Positions 12,501 through 25,249 of a stretch of 64,000 bases of DNA are shown here, piece by piece. The stretch's first letter is position 1. Each line of letters starts with the position of its first letter. The position numbers were made by a program, and so were the translations under genes. The stretch is from Aquila chrysaetos chrysaetos (Eukaryota; Chordata; Aves; Accipitriformes; Accipitridae). The notes under the pieces were generated by a model, which saw only the letters and a program-made list of their open reading frames with translations, searched no databases and was not told the DNA's origin. The DNA is taken from assembly GCF_900496995.4 (NCBI RefSeq), contig NC_044006.1, forward strand, positions 32,673,120-32,737,119. The letters are read 5' to 3'.

Positions 12501-13908
12501 AGCACAGAAGTACAAACCACCGAGGTCTCTGACTGTCGTGCTCTCACTCGCTGGCTGTGCTTTTCCTGGCAGCCAACTCAAAGGAGACGCAGCCTTGGTA
12601 GGAGCAGGACACTCACAGCGTGCTCCTGAGCTGCCTGAGACCAGAAACAGGAGCAGGTACGGGAACAAGGCAAAAGCCAGCTCTGCCCTGGGGTGGCTTT
12701 GATGTGCACGGCAGAGGACAAGCCAGCCGTCCACAACGGAGACTGGGCCACAGCACGGCTTGCCCGTGAGACCCTGCCCGTCAGCTACCACTGAGACAAA
12801 ACAAGAGAGTGTCGAGAGCATCTGAGTGAAGGACCTCTGTGCTCTCGGTGGTGCTGAGGGTTAGCCTATTTCTGGCTCGTTCTGTGATAATGCAGCTTGT
12901 GTTTTGGATGCTTGCTTGCACTTAAGCCTTTTAATCACTTGTTCATTAAGAAAAGGTTTTCAGGACACCTTGCTGAGAGGCAGCATCTCATATACCTCTG
13001 AGGAGAAAAAACAGCCACTTAGTCAAACACTCAAACCACTCAGATCCTAATGATAGAATAGTAATGAGGGTGAAGTGTATTACCAACTTAATGATAAACT
13101 AAGAGATTTGGCACCCGTAACATTGGTTCACTCTTTAAGCCCCATAGCTGGTGTCTGAAGGATAAGTGAGATAAGTAGGGGCCAGAAATTGTTTTTTCTG
13201 TTGGGAACTGGACCACCTAAATTGCATTTTTAAAATGGTTTGGTGACACAGTGGAAGAGTGGTGTGAGGCGGTGAAAAAACCCCTAACCTTCCTTGTGGT
13301 GACTCATGACATAACAGAATCAGAAAGCAAATTTACAGAGGCAAAAATCCTTATGAGGTGCATATTATTTCCTGTTTACCTCTGTGCACATCCATCTTGA
13401 GGTGTTAATCAATATTTCCTAACTCATGTGCTGGAAGAACCTATAGCTTCAGATGGACATGGAAGTAAAGGCAATGACTAACCCCACCTTGTCCCCAGTT
13501 ATCCAGGACTCGTACTTAGGGCTGAACCCTTCCCTGAGAAGCCTCCTCTTGTCATTGCTAAGTGCTACCACTGGCAAAGCTGGTAAAAAGCTCTTATACA
13601 AGAGTCAGACCACTGCTTTAATTGGAATAGATACCAATTTATTTTTTTTCTGCCAAACCATCAGAAATTGAATTTATCAGTCTTTTCCTGTTCTGTTCCT
13701 GGATCCTCACCACGGGGCGGCCAAGATGCAAGGTGTGAGATTCCCTGTTCTGCATTTACCGCAGACTTTGCTCTGGCCATGGGGAGATGGGGTGAGATGC
13801 CCATGACACCACACCTCCATGAATATTGCATTTGCTAAGAACTGATGCAGCTTTACATACTTATATACACAAACATATTAATCAGTCACACGTAAAGTGC
13901 AATCTAAT
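9585..13908. other. Non-coding stretch, no supported gene
   Basis: Moderate-GC sequence. The longer open frames (11,311-11,622; 11,877-12,269; minus 12,477-12,821) overlap open frames on the opposite strand and lack splice boundaries or recognisable domains. I take them as chance. No RNA gene or clear repeat was seen. Confidence 0.4.
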
Positions 13909-13955
13909 GCAATGCCATGACAGGCATTGCCCACTGAAGCAATTTGCAATTGCTT
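13909..13955. repeat. Two adjacent perfect hairpins
   Basis: Hairpin one has 8-bp arms GCAATGCC (13,909-13,916) and GGCATTGC (13,923-13,930) around a 6-base loop. Hairpin two has 8-bp arms AAGCAATT (13,937-13,944) and AATTGCTT (13,948-13,955) around a 3-base loop. Only 6 bases separate them. Both arms contain the GCAAT/ATTGC word, so the four arms may be related copies, or C/EBP- or CCAAT-type sites. The stems are too short for a typical microRNA precursor. Confidence 0.7.
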
Positions 13956-15124
13956 TAAAGGATTCCTTTCCTGACAGAGTGAATAATTTCTAATCTACGT
14001 AGACACAGGCCATTTAGCATGGTTTACCTTAAAGAGTGCTCCTCAGCTTGGCCAAAAGGCGAACCAGCTCTGCTGGAGGCCCAGGGAGCCTGGAGACAGC
14101 TAGCAGCAAATGTGGGGTTTAAAATCTCCATCTCCTCAAATATAGTGATATTTTTGAGGTGAGTTCATCTCGGGTACTTGGAAGACTGGCCCAACCATTT
14201 CTGGGCCATCCAGGCAGATAGCATGCTGTGAAAACAAACCAAGGCGTGTACTGCACCTTCTTGGATGCAGTTGCACGACTGCATATGTGGCTGTTGAGGA
14301 CCGAGGGGGATAGTCAGGAGGAGGTAGGCTCAACCGAAACGCTTCGTAATTACAGACAAAATTGAAAGGGAGTCCCAGCACAAGTCTAAAATTCTTATCA
14401 TAACTCCAAAATGCTCAGATAACTGCATTTTTTCCAGAAAGAGTGTTCCAGTTTTGCTTGGACTGTGTGGTTTCAGAGCCAAAACAGGGGTGCACACACT
14501 ATTAGGTATCACAGGGCACTTTTCTCCAGGCGGCGGGCTTCCTTCCTGGGGGTGTGTTCCCCACCAGCTCCCAGCGCTACCTTCCCTTCTCTGAGCTCAG
14601 GCAGATGCAGTGCTACCACAGCACGCCTCTGGGGCACCTCGTTGCTTGTTTTGAAGGTCTGGAACCAAATTTGTGGATAAACACAACATTGCTGTCGTTA
14701 GTAATAAATACAATAGATGAGAATTTCATTCTTTGAAAATGAAAAGGCATTAGCTTTTACTAAGCTAATAATAAGGGTTTATTTTTCACCCTCAATCTCT
14801 TGCATGTCTAAATTCAGACCTCTCAAAACCAGCTCTGTCTATTATGTAAATGACTTTAATAGAAGGGTTAAAAATGCTTCCCACCATCATGAACTACAGG
14901 CTAAGGTGCATTTATCTCCTGCATCAATGTACAACTTCTGCGTACTCTAGAAGGTTGGTGCTGAGGTTCAGAGGTTAGTAGCAGATGTAGGCAATATTTA
15001 AAAAAAAAAAAAAGTCAAAAAACGAGGGGTTTTTTGTTCAGTTTCTGTCCTATTTGCTCTGCTGTAATTACCATTATTAAATATTTTTTAATTGTATGTT
15101 ACAGGACTCTTCTTTTGTTTCTAG
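13956..15124. other. Non-coding stretch
   Basis: Mixed composition ending in AT-rich sequence with an A-tract near 15,000-15,013. Open frames are short and unbounded. Nothing is supported beyond plain intergenic or intronic DNA. Confidence 0.35.
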
Positions 15125-15263
15125 TGCAGATCTGGCACCCTAAAGGAGCATCTGGCACCCTAAAGGAGCATCAGCCACCCAAGGCAGTTCCTCCTGCGGT
15201 GGTGGGATTATTCCCCATGGTGACTCTGAATCAGCTGCCTGAACTAACACTATACTCTCGCTG
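15125..15263 (+). other. Possible exon bounded by a strong acceptor and a weak donor
   Basis: A pyrimidine-rich acceptor (cttcttttgtttctag) precedes the stretch and a GTAACC donor follows, giving 139 bp. One frame stays open throughout and includes an ATG at 15,217, but the peptide is not recognised. The exon begins with two tandem copies of a 20-bp unit. Such splice-site pairs arise often by chance in vertebrate introns, so this may be a pseudo-exon. A second strong acceptor (ctcttttcttttgcag, ending at 15,541) lies about 280 bp downstream. Confidence 0.2.
15130..15169 (+). repeat. 20-bp perfect tandem duplication
   Basis: The unit atctggcaccctaaaggagc occurs twice head to tail (15,130-15,149 and 15,150-15,169). 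A degenerate third start (atcagccaccc) follows. It is not a simple microsatellite. It suggests a local replication-slippage duplication, young because the copies are identical. Confidence 0.9.
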
Positions 15264-18039
15264 GTAACCTGAAAGTACACTTTCCAGTTTAAAAATTTGG
15301 ATTAAAAATATTGGGTGTTAATACCCAGCCCCTTTGCTGGCGGCAGGGGGTGTGTATGGGGGGGAGAGGAGGAGAGGGCACACTGCAGGAGCACGGGGAG
15401 CCTCTCAGACCACCCGCTAGGGCAGCCTCCAGGCTCCAAGTTCCCCTTGTCTGAGACCTCCTCCCAAAATCACAGGACATGGAAAAGCCACAGTTCAAGT
15501 CTGCTTTATGACTGATGTGTTGCTGCTCTTTTCTTTTGCAGATAAAGCAGTGAAGGAATAATTAATGAGAAAGTATGAAGATGATGCAATCCAGAGTGAA
15601 ATCCCAGTTAAACCAAAGCCATTGGGGTTTTTTCTTCCCACGTAACCAGAGTTCACATGCCAGCAGGGAAACAAAATAGAGGATGAGGCAGCAGTTAATT
15701 ATTCTAGTGTTTTTCACTGTGATCAGTGGGCCAGGGACTCCTCTCCCGGCTTTCTCTTTGCACCCACGTTCCTCCCTTGCTGCTGGAGGCAAATCATGCT
15801 TACAGACGTACAGACAAACTCCTAAGACGGGACCCCGCTGTGGGATGCTGCAGCCCAGCAAGGAGTTTGTTTACGAAGCAGATTGCAATGCAAGGCTAGC
15901 ACAAACGCCAGAGGAATTTTTACCTTCAGAGGCTGCTTTTCCATTTCTGGTCACCAGACATAAGATAACAGGAGAACAAGGGGAGGAAGGACTGCAAGGT
16001 AGACGCGCCTGGCACTAGGCACGGCTCCACGCTCTGAGTGTTGGTGTGGCAGGAGATACCCATAGAGAATTCATTCTCCCATCTGTTCCTCTGTAGATCA
16101 CTTTAAAAATTAACTTACGCTATTAAAAAGAAAATGTGATTGTTACAGTTAAGTGGCTGCAGTGCTAGAGATAGTTCGTCCTCCCCTTGCCTCTCAAATT
16201 ATATCCAAAAATGCACAATTAATAACACATTAACTTAGCCAGAAACGAGTGAGAATAAGTTAAGGTTTTGTTACAAATACACTTTATTTTGTGTAATAAA
16301 CAAATTTTTTTTCCTGGCCTGTAATATTGCAGAAGAGATAATTCCTCCCTACAGCACATTTCACACTTTCCTAGTTTCAGACAGATTAGCACAAATGACA
16401 TTTCGTGCTCAACTCATCTGATTTTAGAAAGCACTCCTCCATCAAGTTACGCTACGTTCAGATAATTATTCTATAAAAATATTCTTAAACTAATTGTATG
16501 AATGGAGCAAAAATACGGTTACATCAGCTAGGCACTCTCTCCATGTCCAGCAGAAAATGTGGAGCACAGGGAGCTGCCAGGGTCCTTCTACCAGTGGAGA
16601 GAGTGACATCTGACAAGGTCGATATTTATGTACAGTTCACATGTAAGAGTATAATCATTAAAATCAAGGTAATACAAATAAAAATAGGTATTAATGTTTC
16701 AAAAAGCTCAAAAGAGACTTATAAATCCATTAATTTTTCAGCAAGAATGAATCCATCGGAGTCCAGATCCTTCTTTCTAATAAATTCAGTTGTCAGGCTC
16801 TGAGTCATTTACTGCAGATGCTGACAGTGCTCTATCAGTACCCAGGTTAGGCTCTGCTTTGGTAGGATCTTCTTTCTTTGTCTTTAAATTGATTGTGTGA
16901 TAAAGCCTGCTGCTTGAGCAATGGGTCTTACACCAATTAAACCACTTAGTTTATCAATTCTTTTTCCGTAGCTAAAAATAATAAATGTCTACAGGTAGCA
17001 CTTTGCCGTCTTCAGAGCTGATCTGGGATCAGTTCTCTTATGAGAAAAACACTGCCTGAAATGAGATGTGAGCTCTGCCTTGTTACACTCCAGAGCACGG
17101 AGCAGTGTAGCGGTGCTCCAGAGAGCCATTTTCCAAAACAGTTTCCTCTCAAGTATTCTGTTGGTATCTTGGGCAAAGAGAAAAGTAGAAACATCTGTGT
17201 GAAGTTTTCAGTAAATTTGACCTCTGATTGCTGAGTTCCTGTCTCCATTTCACAGGATGTTTTCACCACCTTCCTACGTGAAGGTCCCCAGTAGTGCTTG
17301 TCCTGGCTGATGTTGTATTAAATCCTTCTCTAAAAGCTTCTTTACAAGATGTACCTGCAGTTCTGAGTTTCTAACTTCTCTGATGGTATGACTTAGATAT
17401 TGGTGGAAAAGTCACAAAGATACTAGACCTGTTGGTATCAATCCTTGCCCTTCACTGGGTTTGCAGCCCAAGAGGCAGAGTAGTTTCTACAAGTTAAAAG
17501 AGATGATCAGCAGCCATTAGCAGTCAGAACAGCTTTTCTTTCTCCAGGCTGTAAATAGCCAGAAGGTTGTGACTATTCCTTTTCTGTTTCACGATTGTGC
17601 CTGTGTGCTGGGGCACCGGCTGCTATGCTTCACAAGACGGTTCATCTTAAATCTGGTTAGCTGCTCAAGCTGGTGCAGCACTTGGTGGTAAGTGTCCTTT
17701 GTTGTAAGCAGTGTCTGTACTACAGAAAGCTGCACTGGCTCCCTGTTGGCTTCCGGGTGGCTTCTGTGGTGAGAAACTTAACTTCAGAAACACCTCGGCA
17801 CTGATTCAGCTTGGGCAACGTCTGAAAGTTCAGCCAGGGAAGATATTTGGCGTCAAGTCTTCAACTCACCCGATGCAAAAGCAAAGTTCCGTTAACTGCC
17901 CCAAAGGCACATGGGTGCTTTGAGTCCGCTTTCTTGAATCTAAAAAATGCACCTCCTGTTAGTGTTAATTTGACTGTTCATGGTGTCTTTTTTGCAAAGT
18001 ACAGCAGAGGTGGCTTTGCAGATCCACATCCCTCGAAGC
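15264..18039. other. Non-coding stretch
   Basis: AT-rich with frequent stops. A G-rich patch lies at about 15,345-15,375. Open frames are short and overlap on both strands. No gene, RNA gene or datable repeat can be supported. Confidence 0.35.
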
Positions 18040-18350
18040 CACAGCTCAGAGCAACCCTAACTCAGGCGACCTGGATGGACAGCCAGCCCTGCCCCATCTA
18101 CTCTCGCCTGCAGGCAACCTGCAGCTTCCCTCCAGCGCTTCCCTGTGCTGTCTGGGGGGTCCGGAGGTCCCCGGCTTCCCGCAGCCACCGCCGTGGTGGT
18201 CCCTGTCCCCGCGCGTAGGTGCAGCCCCCACCGACCCTCCTTACAGGCTGTGCGGGCATCGAGCTTGCTGGCCTCTTCACCGGGCGCTCACCCTTTTTGT
18301 AACAGAGCCCACATTTTCTGCGGGGAATACTTACACAGGCAGAAATGTAA
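18040..18350. other. Local GC-rich patch
   Basis: GC and CpG rise over about 300 bp ('gcagccaccgccgtggtgg', 'ccccgcgcgtaggtgcag') and then fall again. Overlapping open frames on both strands follow from the composition. There is no TATA box or convincing splice pair. It may be a small orphan CpG island or enhancer; the basis for that is composition only. Confidence 0.3.
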
Positions 18351-18889
18351 ATAGTCAGAAAATTCCCCCAGAGAAAAAAGGGCAAGAGAAGAGGAAAAAA
18401 CGTTTCATGGAGATATTTTCAGCATGTCCCAGTGGATCGCTTCACTGCAGGCAACTAATTTGTGGGGCTTCGTGCCAGAGGGCAGTGTCAAGTATCACTG
18501 AATTTCATACAGGTCCAGAAAAAGTTAGACCTGCATTTTAAGTGATGGCAATATTCAGAATGACAACAGGTCATTTAATCGCCGACCAACCTGTTCTGGG
18601 AAGGTAAACCCTTGTTCTCCAGGAGCTATGTCTCAGCAGCCAGAGGTTGGTCTATGAGGAAACGTCCTTGGTGGGAGGGGAGGGAAAGATTTTTCTATAT
18701 AGCCTGGATGAAGTACTGCCTAATTGCATCTAACAGCCTGGACTCGGGTGCTGGCAAGCATTGGGAGGTAATGCAATGAACAGAGCTGGTGTCCTCTAGC
18801 CTTGGCAACCACTGCTGCTCTTCACCTGCTGGCCATTTCCCACCGCTCCTCCCCTCACGTAGCCAGCCGTTTTCATCACAGATACATGT

Positions 18890-19620
18890 AAGCAGCAGCC
18901 AGTTTACATGCTATATTCCCAGTTACACAGTCATAGAGTGTGAGGACTATTTGGGTAATAAATACTGACATGTCATTGATATGTATATAATACATTTGAA
19001 GCACAGACTACAGGTATTCTTAAATGTATATGTAAATAATTAGTATTCTTCAGCTATTTCTGAAAATGTATAGAGAATAACTCTAATAAAAGCTATGTCA
19101 AATAAAGATGGGAGGGATAAAAATCCCTGTGAATTTTTAATCTGAGAAATAAAGAACATACTGTTAATACAGCATAATTGTTTCATTAAATATTTAAAAT
19201 ATACCTTCCATACTAAATTTATATTTTAACAAATATCTTTTCTGTTTATAAACTTGTAACACATTTTATGAATATTGCATACAGCCAGGAGAAACTTCCT
19301 CAATAAAAAGAACTTAATCCTTACGCATTTAACCTCTTGATCAAACATTTCCATTTTATATCAGGATACATTTGTATTATTCATTATAATTTATAAATCT
19401 TCTACTTAGAGATAATGCAATTACAAATGTTTCTTGCAAATCTTTCTTACTCCCCTTACATACCATTTCATTTAAATATTATTGTTATTTACAATTGCTT
19501 CATTTTAATAAGAAAAGATGCTTATAACCAATTATTTAATTGAATGGTGCTTCTCAACACACTATTCATCTCTTTCAAAATAATTTGCATTTTGTGTATT
19601 TGGAGCTGATATTGGAAAAC
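18890..19620. other. Strongly AT-rich block
   Basis: Nearly free of CpG and rich in TAAAT/ATTTA words, with homeodomain-type TAATTA and TTAAT cores (for example 'aaataattagtattc'). No open frames of note. It could be a matrix-attachment-like region or a non-coding conserved block. It is described here because it is a long gene-free interval. Confidence 0.4.
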
Positions 19621-21290
19621 ATTATTGTCGTTTTGTCAAATAACATTCTGCAACGTGCCACTATTTGGGGCAAGACCTGATATGAGAATGGAAATCAAGA
19701 GCCTCATCAGCCTTACCAGGCTTGTATCCTCCTTTACTAGATGGAATAAATATCTTACTGGAGACAGACCTTCAGCTGGCAATTACTTTATGCCCCTGAA
19801 AACTGACCTGAAAATGTTAATTTGGTAGGAGCTCTTACATGTGCTTCATTTTTTTATGTTCTCAGAACACTGGGCAAATCCACCAGAAACTCTGGCTGGG
19901 AAGGAAAGCTTCTCAGCCCCACCATATCTCAGTTAAGCTATCCATATGGTGCTCCTTTTTATTCTTTTTATCTTTATTTATTTTTCCTTTTTTTACTTTT
20001 TTTTCATTTACATTTAATGAAAGTCCAGGTTGTATGAGGAAAACAAAAGGAGCTGAATAATGAACTAAAATCATCTGTAGGCAAACAGCATCTCTGCAGT
20101 ACAGCAACACCCTTCCACAGAGTTTTGGCATGTTCTTTTATGGTGTGTTTTAGGGTTTTCCCCATTTCCACATCATTAAACTACGTATGAAATAGTAGTT
20201 GCAAGAAGCTATCTAGCACCGGCTGGCAGAGCCAGTATTTGTGCCTTGATGCTCTTCAAAACACAAATGTCAGATTTTCATCTGATATAAGATATCAACA
20301 TTGATGCAATCATATTATCTTAGACCAAGGGGATGTGCTCAGACCTCAATTCTGCAAATACCAAAGCAATTGGTGAAGTGTATTACGTAAGATCTCCTAA
20401 ATGAGTGCTTAATTTTGCATGGTTGTCTGAGCAATCGTTACCGCTTCCTATGGGCATGTGGATTATGAAACATCTTTAATTATCTCACTATACTACTGGG
20501 TTTTTTTCTACTTGACCCCTCCCTCACTAATTGCTCCTCAAAATCCTGCTCGTCCTCATCATCAATGCATGACTGTCTCATTTACTGCACACTGTTCACA
20601 CCCTGCTCTGAAAGCAGAATTATTCATGCCTTCTTGGGCTTTGCTGCGGCGTGCAGTATCAGTGTTTCACAAACATTTAACTTACTCCCACGGTGCTTCT
20701 GGTGAGATGAATTATCAGCGGAGATGGTTACGCATAGAGAACCAAGACACACTGGGCGTATGGTCCAAACTGCCCACTAATTCAGGGTGGAAGGTTTGAA
20801 ATACCTAAGGCTTATCATTTCATAGTACATCATATTTTCTACAGCACTTCACATGCTCAGAAAATAGCTTCTATTGATTTCAGATGCGACTGTGCATGCC
20901 AAGTACTCCTGCAAGCCCAATCCTGAGATTTCAAGCTGGGTACCGCAACATGCAAATTGCCATCTCTGAAAAGCTTGGTTCCTGTGGCTTTCCACCTTCG
21001 CAAAGGGATTTTGTGGCAGAAAAAAGGCTAGGGTGAGATCCCAGGCGGGGATTCGGCTGCACTGTAGGAGAGGCTTTTCTCTGCCCACAGTGCCATGTCC
21101 CACGTGCAACTCATGCTCCAGCTAATGTAAGAAATGAGATGCAGAGAACTGTTCAACTTGGTCCACAGCTCTGATTCAGTCCAGAAGCAAAACCCGGGCT
21201 GTGCACAATGCCGACCCATTACATTCAACAACGCAGTTGTCCTCTAGAGAATACAATTTGGCCGTAAAATGCTGTAGATGTACAACAGGG
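19621..21290. other. Non-coding stretch
   Basis: AT-rich with pyrimidine tracts around 19,960-20,010. Short open frames only (113 codons at 20,458-20,799), without splice limits or recognisable domains. No RNA gene or repeat is supported. Confidence 0.35.
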
Positions 21291-21503
21291 TCAAATGAGA
21301 GCTGTCCGGACTGCCTTAGTTCTGGCAGCTTTCGATGTCTGAGGCATTTCCTTTATCAGCTTTAAGACAGTAGCTTTTTCGTGTAGTCTTCTGCATTCTT
21401 TTTCTAAGAAAGATGTTAAAAAATTAATCCCATCATTTAGCATCAGATAACATTCATGTGGTTCATTTGGGTTGGTGGGAGCTTCTGTATTCGCAGCATA
21501 AAC
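21291..21503 (-). other. Exon-like minus-strand open frame ending in a stop
   Basis: On the minus strand, after a 'ccagtgttgcag' acceptor-like sequence, 70 codons run to a TGA. The predicted segment is helical and charged, with a stretch reading NFLTSFLEKECRRLHEKA and a basic C-terminus. I do not recognise the family. The open frame extends upstream through sequence that does not look coding, the polypyrimidine tract is weak, and no AATAAA is obvious downstream. A terminal exon, a decayed retrocopy and chance all remain possible; an open frame of this length is expected by chance in a window this large. Confidence 0.2.
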
Positions 21504-22139
21504 CTGCAACACTGGAGCCGGCCAGGTAGCTGGTAACAGTGGTAAGCTTTTGCAGACCAGAAGTAGAAGAGAATGAGACGGATGAGCTTCATAGATGATG
21601 CATATAGCTGGGGAACAGCAGAAGTCACGGACCTGGGAGTCCACTGCAAGCTCTGGGTCCCCGTCCCTCTTCCTTGGGGGCCATCAACAGGAGCAAAGCT
21701 GCTGAGAGCACTGCAGAGAGTTGCTGCCCCCTCTTTACCCCATTTATGCAGGCACTGCAGGTAAGTGTTGGGTGAAGTCCATCACCACCAGTGGCCCTGG
21801 GCTTGGGCACGCTCAGGTGCTCTGTGCACATGTACTGCAGTCACTGAGGTCCTGGAGACGGGAGGTGGCATTGCAGCACGCTGTGTGAGGTCGGTCCCCG
21901 GGGAGATTTTTAGCCGTTCAGTAGGACAAGTAGTTAATAAGCAGATGCAGCCCACAATGGGTTTTTTTTTTCATATTCTTGTACTTTAAACAAGTCCAGG
22001 ATGGGGATGGTAAAAAGCATGTCCTTGACACAAGGTCTTGGCTGCAGAAGAATTGCCAGCCCCTACCTTGAAGCTTTCAAATTTCAGCTGAGAGATAGAT
22101 GTTTTTCCCCAGCTTCATTCTGAGGGAAAAAAAAAAAAA
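21504..22139. other. Non-coding stretch with an isolated strong donor
   Basis: Includes a consensus plus-strand donor ('cactgcag|gtaagtg', GT at 21,762) with a weak acceptor about 200 bp upstream, and a short A-tract near 22,127. No gene is supported. Confidence 0.3.
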
Positions 22140-24400
22140 ATCAGTGACCAGTAAACATCCAGCATTGAAAACTTTAATGCAAATACTTAATACTTTCCTA
22201 TGTTTAAAAAGGAATGTTTTATCACAGAAAATACCACGTCTTTTCAGTAAAAGGTAATGACCCCGATGCCTTCTGTAATTAGAATGACTTCTGTAGTCCT
22301 AAGTAGTAATTTTAAATAATAATATTTTCCAAGTAATTTTGATTGATTAAATAATGAGCCACAAGCAGGAATCTAGAAAGATCAATGAAATATAGTTTTT
22401 AATGATTTGATATGCAATCCCGAGCCTGCAAGCAGGTGACTGTGCCCTGTTTTGCAGCGGGAGGCCAACGCCTTCCAGGACCATCACCTCAAAGTGATCA
22501 CTGAAATCCTTTTAATCTAATATTTCATCTTATACCTTTCTTTTTACAAGTGGTTGTCTGACCAACAGCATTAAGTTGGATTTCCTGTAGATACAAGGCA
22601 CGGGCAGATGCTGCCTTCATTGACAGGATCCCTCTTCCCTTCCTAGTCCCCCATTTTCATGCAAGTTTGTAGAACCTACCTCCGTGACCTCTGGCAGATT
22701 TTGCTGGAAAAGGTTCAAAAGTTAGCAGAGAGGACAAATTGACACGATAAGGTCACATACACTTTTATTAAGGAGACGGAACTAGGAAGGGGTGTGGGTG
22801 TGGGGGTGTGTATATAATCACCATATACAGAAGGGCACTGTATACAGAGCACAGCTGAAACAGCTGGAGCTGCACCAGTTGACATGAGCCAAAGATTTCG
22901 CACATATTGTGCATTCTAGCCTTTCATTTGCATGGCACGTGGAGAGTCCGAACGGTTTGCTTTTCTTAAAGCAGTGCACCACTTGAAGTAGATTTCTAGG
23001 ACATAATTGCTGTAGCTACTCCATGTATTTATTATCTTCGCACAATAACTGAATCCAAAGTTTAATAGAATGGGATATCATTTCTTGCACAATAGTGATG
23101 TCTTGTTAAATTATTCACATTATTTGTTTGACAGATACTAATAACCATTATTTGGTATTCAAGAGAGAGACAAAAATGACTATTTATTACATTCCTCCAT
23201 TATCTAATATTCATAAGACGTGTGTGATGTAAAATGTCTTTCTGATAGATGGCTGTCTAGGATATGTTTACATGTTTTTCTTTATTAACAGAGAAAACAG
23301 CTACTGAAACTTATTTACAACTGTCCCTCAGTGCCCAGGCCAGCAAACTTCATTTCTAGGCACCAAACCTCCCTCTTCCATGTTCAGAAAATATCCCGAT
23401 TTGGACCACGTCCCACTCCCGCACTCCTTGGCCTTTCCCTGTGTGCCTGCCAGCCCGCTCTCACGTCTGCTAAAATGTGGGCAATGGATTTGTGCTGTGA
23501 CCCCTCCGCACAGGGTTGAGATCCCTCAGGAGGTCTCACTTATCCCGGAGGTAAATTGATGTTGACATTTGCCTTCAGAGATGAAAACCTATTATATGAA
23601 CATTGGCTGTGTTTCCCACCCCAGCCGATACCCCACCACAAAACCGTACTATTCATAGGCTCGATTCATATGACAGAATGGGCTGCAGGCAGGATTTATT
23701 TTCCCATTGTCGGTTCCCATTGAGGCAAGGGGTATTTACATGTGTTAATAGACATTAGTCATGTAAATCCCCAGTTCATCAATGGGAAAAAGGACTCTGA
23801 AAATTGTTAAATCTGATTTTCCAGGAGATTAGAAAAAAGCCACACTTAATCGTATGCTGCTATCGCTACTCCTTTTTTGGTTTTAAGAATGTTATTCTGA
23901 TTATTCAGATATAATGACCCAAATATATTCAGTTATGCAGAACAATGAAGGGAAATCAAGTGTCCTTGATTCCCTGACATGCTCCTATGGAAATAACTGA
24001 TTAAATCTTTCAAAGCAACGTATTTTCTCATCTTCCATTTTAATCATCACATTATATACCACTACTGTTCAAATGCAAAACAAGAAGTTTAGTTTTAAAT
24101 GCACATCCAGCAGCTTCCTTCTTTGATTTAATCTTTTTAAACCTCACAAACACGTTATCAGCTGATTCTATAACCTCGAGCAATGGGCTTTCACTCTAAT
24201 TAGCAAACAGAGGCAAACAAATCCAAACAAAGAAGAACCATTCCAAGTTTCATTGACAGTACAGCCCATTCAGGGCACAGCAGCCAGGCTGTCAGCTCAA
24301 AAATGGGAATTCCTCATATTTTCATGAATAACTTGGACATTTATTTTACTTGCAGATAAGCCCAAACTGAGCAGGTTTACAAGTAGGCCACAGGTTGAGA
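22140..24400. promoter_or_regulatory. Possible conserved non-coding (enhancer-like) block
   Basis: About 2 kb of AT-leaning, high-complexity sequence with few long open frames and many transcription-factor-type words. These include octamer-like 'atttgcat', homeodomain TAATTA and forkhead cores. The texture resembles vertebrate conserved non-coding elements, but conservation cannot be measured from one sequence. A cross-species alignment (phastCons/phyloP) would confirm or reject it. Confidence 0.25.
24196..24232 (+). promoter_or_regulatory. Homeodomain plus forkhead site cluster
   Basis: A perfect palindromic CTAATTAG (24,196-24,203) is followed by three CAAACA words at near-regular spacing (from about 24,204, 24,214 and 24,224). 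CTAATTAG is a typical homeodomain site, and CAAACA matches the core of forkhead sites. The dense arrangement in 37 bp is visible directly; function is inferred. Confidence 0.4.
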
Positions 24401-24659
24401 TTAGAGTTCTAAACTGTCTTGGTAAACCTGGGATCCTTCCTCCGGCAGGAGATGCAATCTAATAAATACAAGAACAAAGTAGGAATAATCCACTGTACAA
24501 GCAAAAGGGCGGTCAGGCAGCGGTGCTGCAGAGAAGGATGTGGGCTTGTAGGGGCTTTCAACGCAAACATTAGTCCTGGTGGTGTGCTCTGGAACAGCCG
24601 AGACATGAAACTGCCCCTCACAGAAGAACCAAATCCAATCTTAGATACTGTTTGTATGC

Positions 24660-24810
24660 CTGTACTGTTTGTTGTCTTAGACTGCAAAATTTGGGGGCAA
24701 GAACACACTCTTTTCTTTATTATTGTCTCTGTACATCGCATAGTGCTAGGGGGTCTGTGTTAAAGCTAAGGCACTCTGTCAATGACAAAGATGATAATGA
24801 TATTTACTGA
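24660..24810 (+). mobile_element. Ancient interspersed-repeat tail
   Basis: The phrase order 'cttagactgcaaaat', 'gggggcaagaac', 'attgtctctgtac', 'tagtgctagggggtc', then 'atgataatgat' resembles a widespread amniote repeat 3' tail (gactgtaagctctttggggcag... tgtacagcgcctagcacaatggggtc...). The match is from memory and diverged. The family needs a repeat library. Confidence 0.35.
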
Positions 24811-25249
24811 CTCCACAGCCACAGTAGGAGATCCAAGAGATGGTGAGGTTTGACCTACAAGTGGGACGCCCAAGTGGGGCATGTGGGAGCCATAAGGCAG
24901 GGGACTCTTCTCTCCCCCAGCCCCTGCAGAGCTCAGTCCATCCCACACATGAGGGTGAGAACAAAACTCAGCGCATGTCGTCCAAACTACTGCTACAGAG
25001 ATGCATCCATGTGCTTTCCTAAACACTAAGCGGACAGTTTAGTGAAAGACCTGTCATTAGCTTTTGGGGAAGCCAAATACGCTGTGTCCAGAGGGTCATC
25101 CTCATCCACAGATGTACCGGCTCTTCCAAAGGACTCTAACAGACCTGCAATGCAGCACATCCCTCCGGTATCATTCCAACCTACCTGTCTGGTCTTTTTT
25201 TCATCATACTGCCTGACAATTTGCTTGGTATGGAAGGCAGACAGACAAG

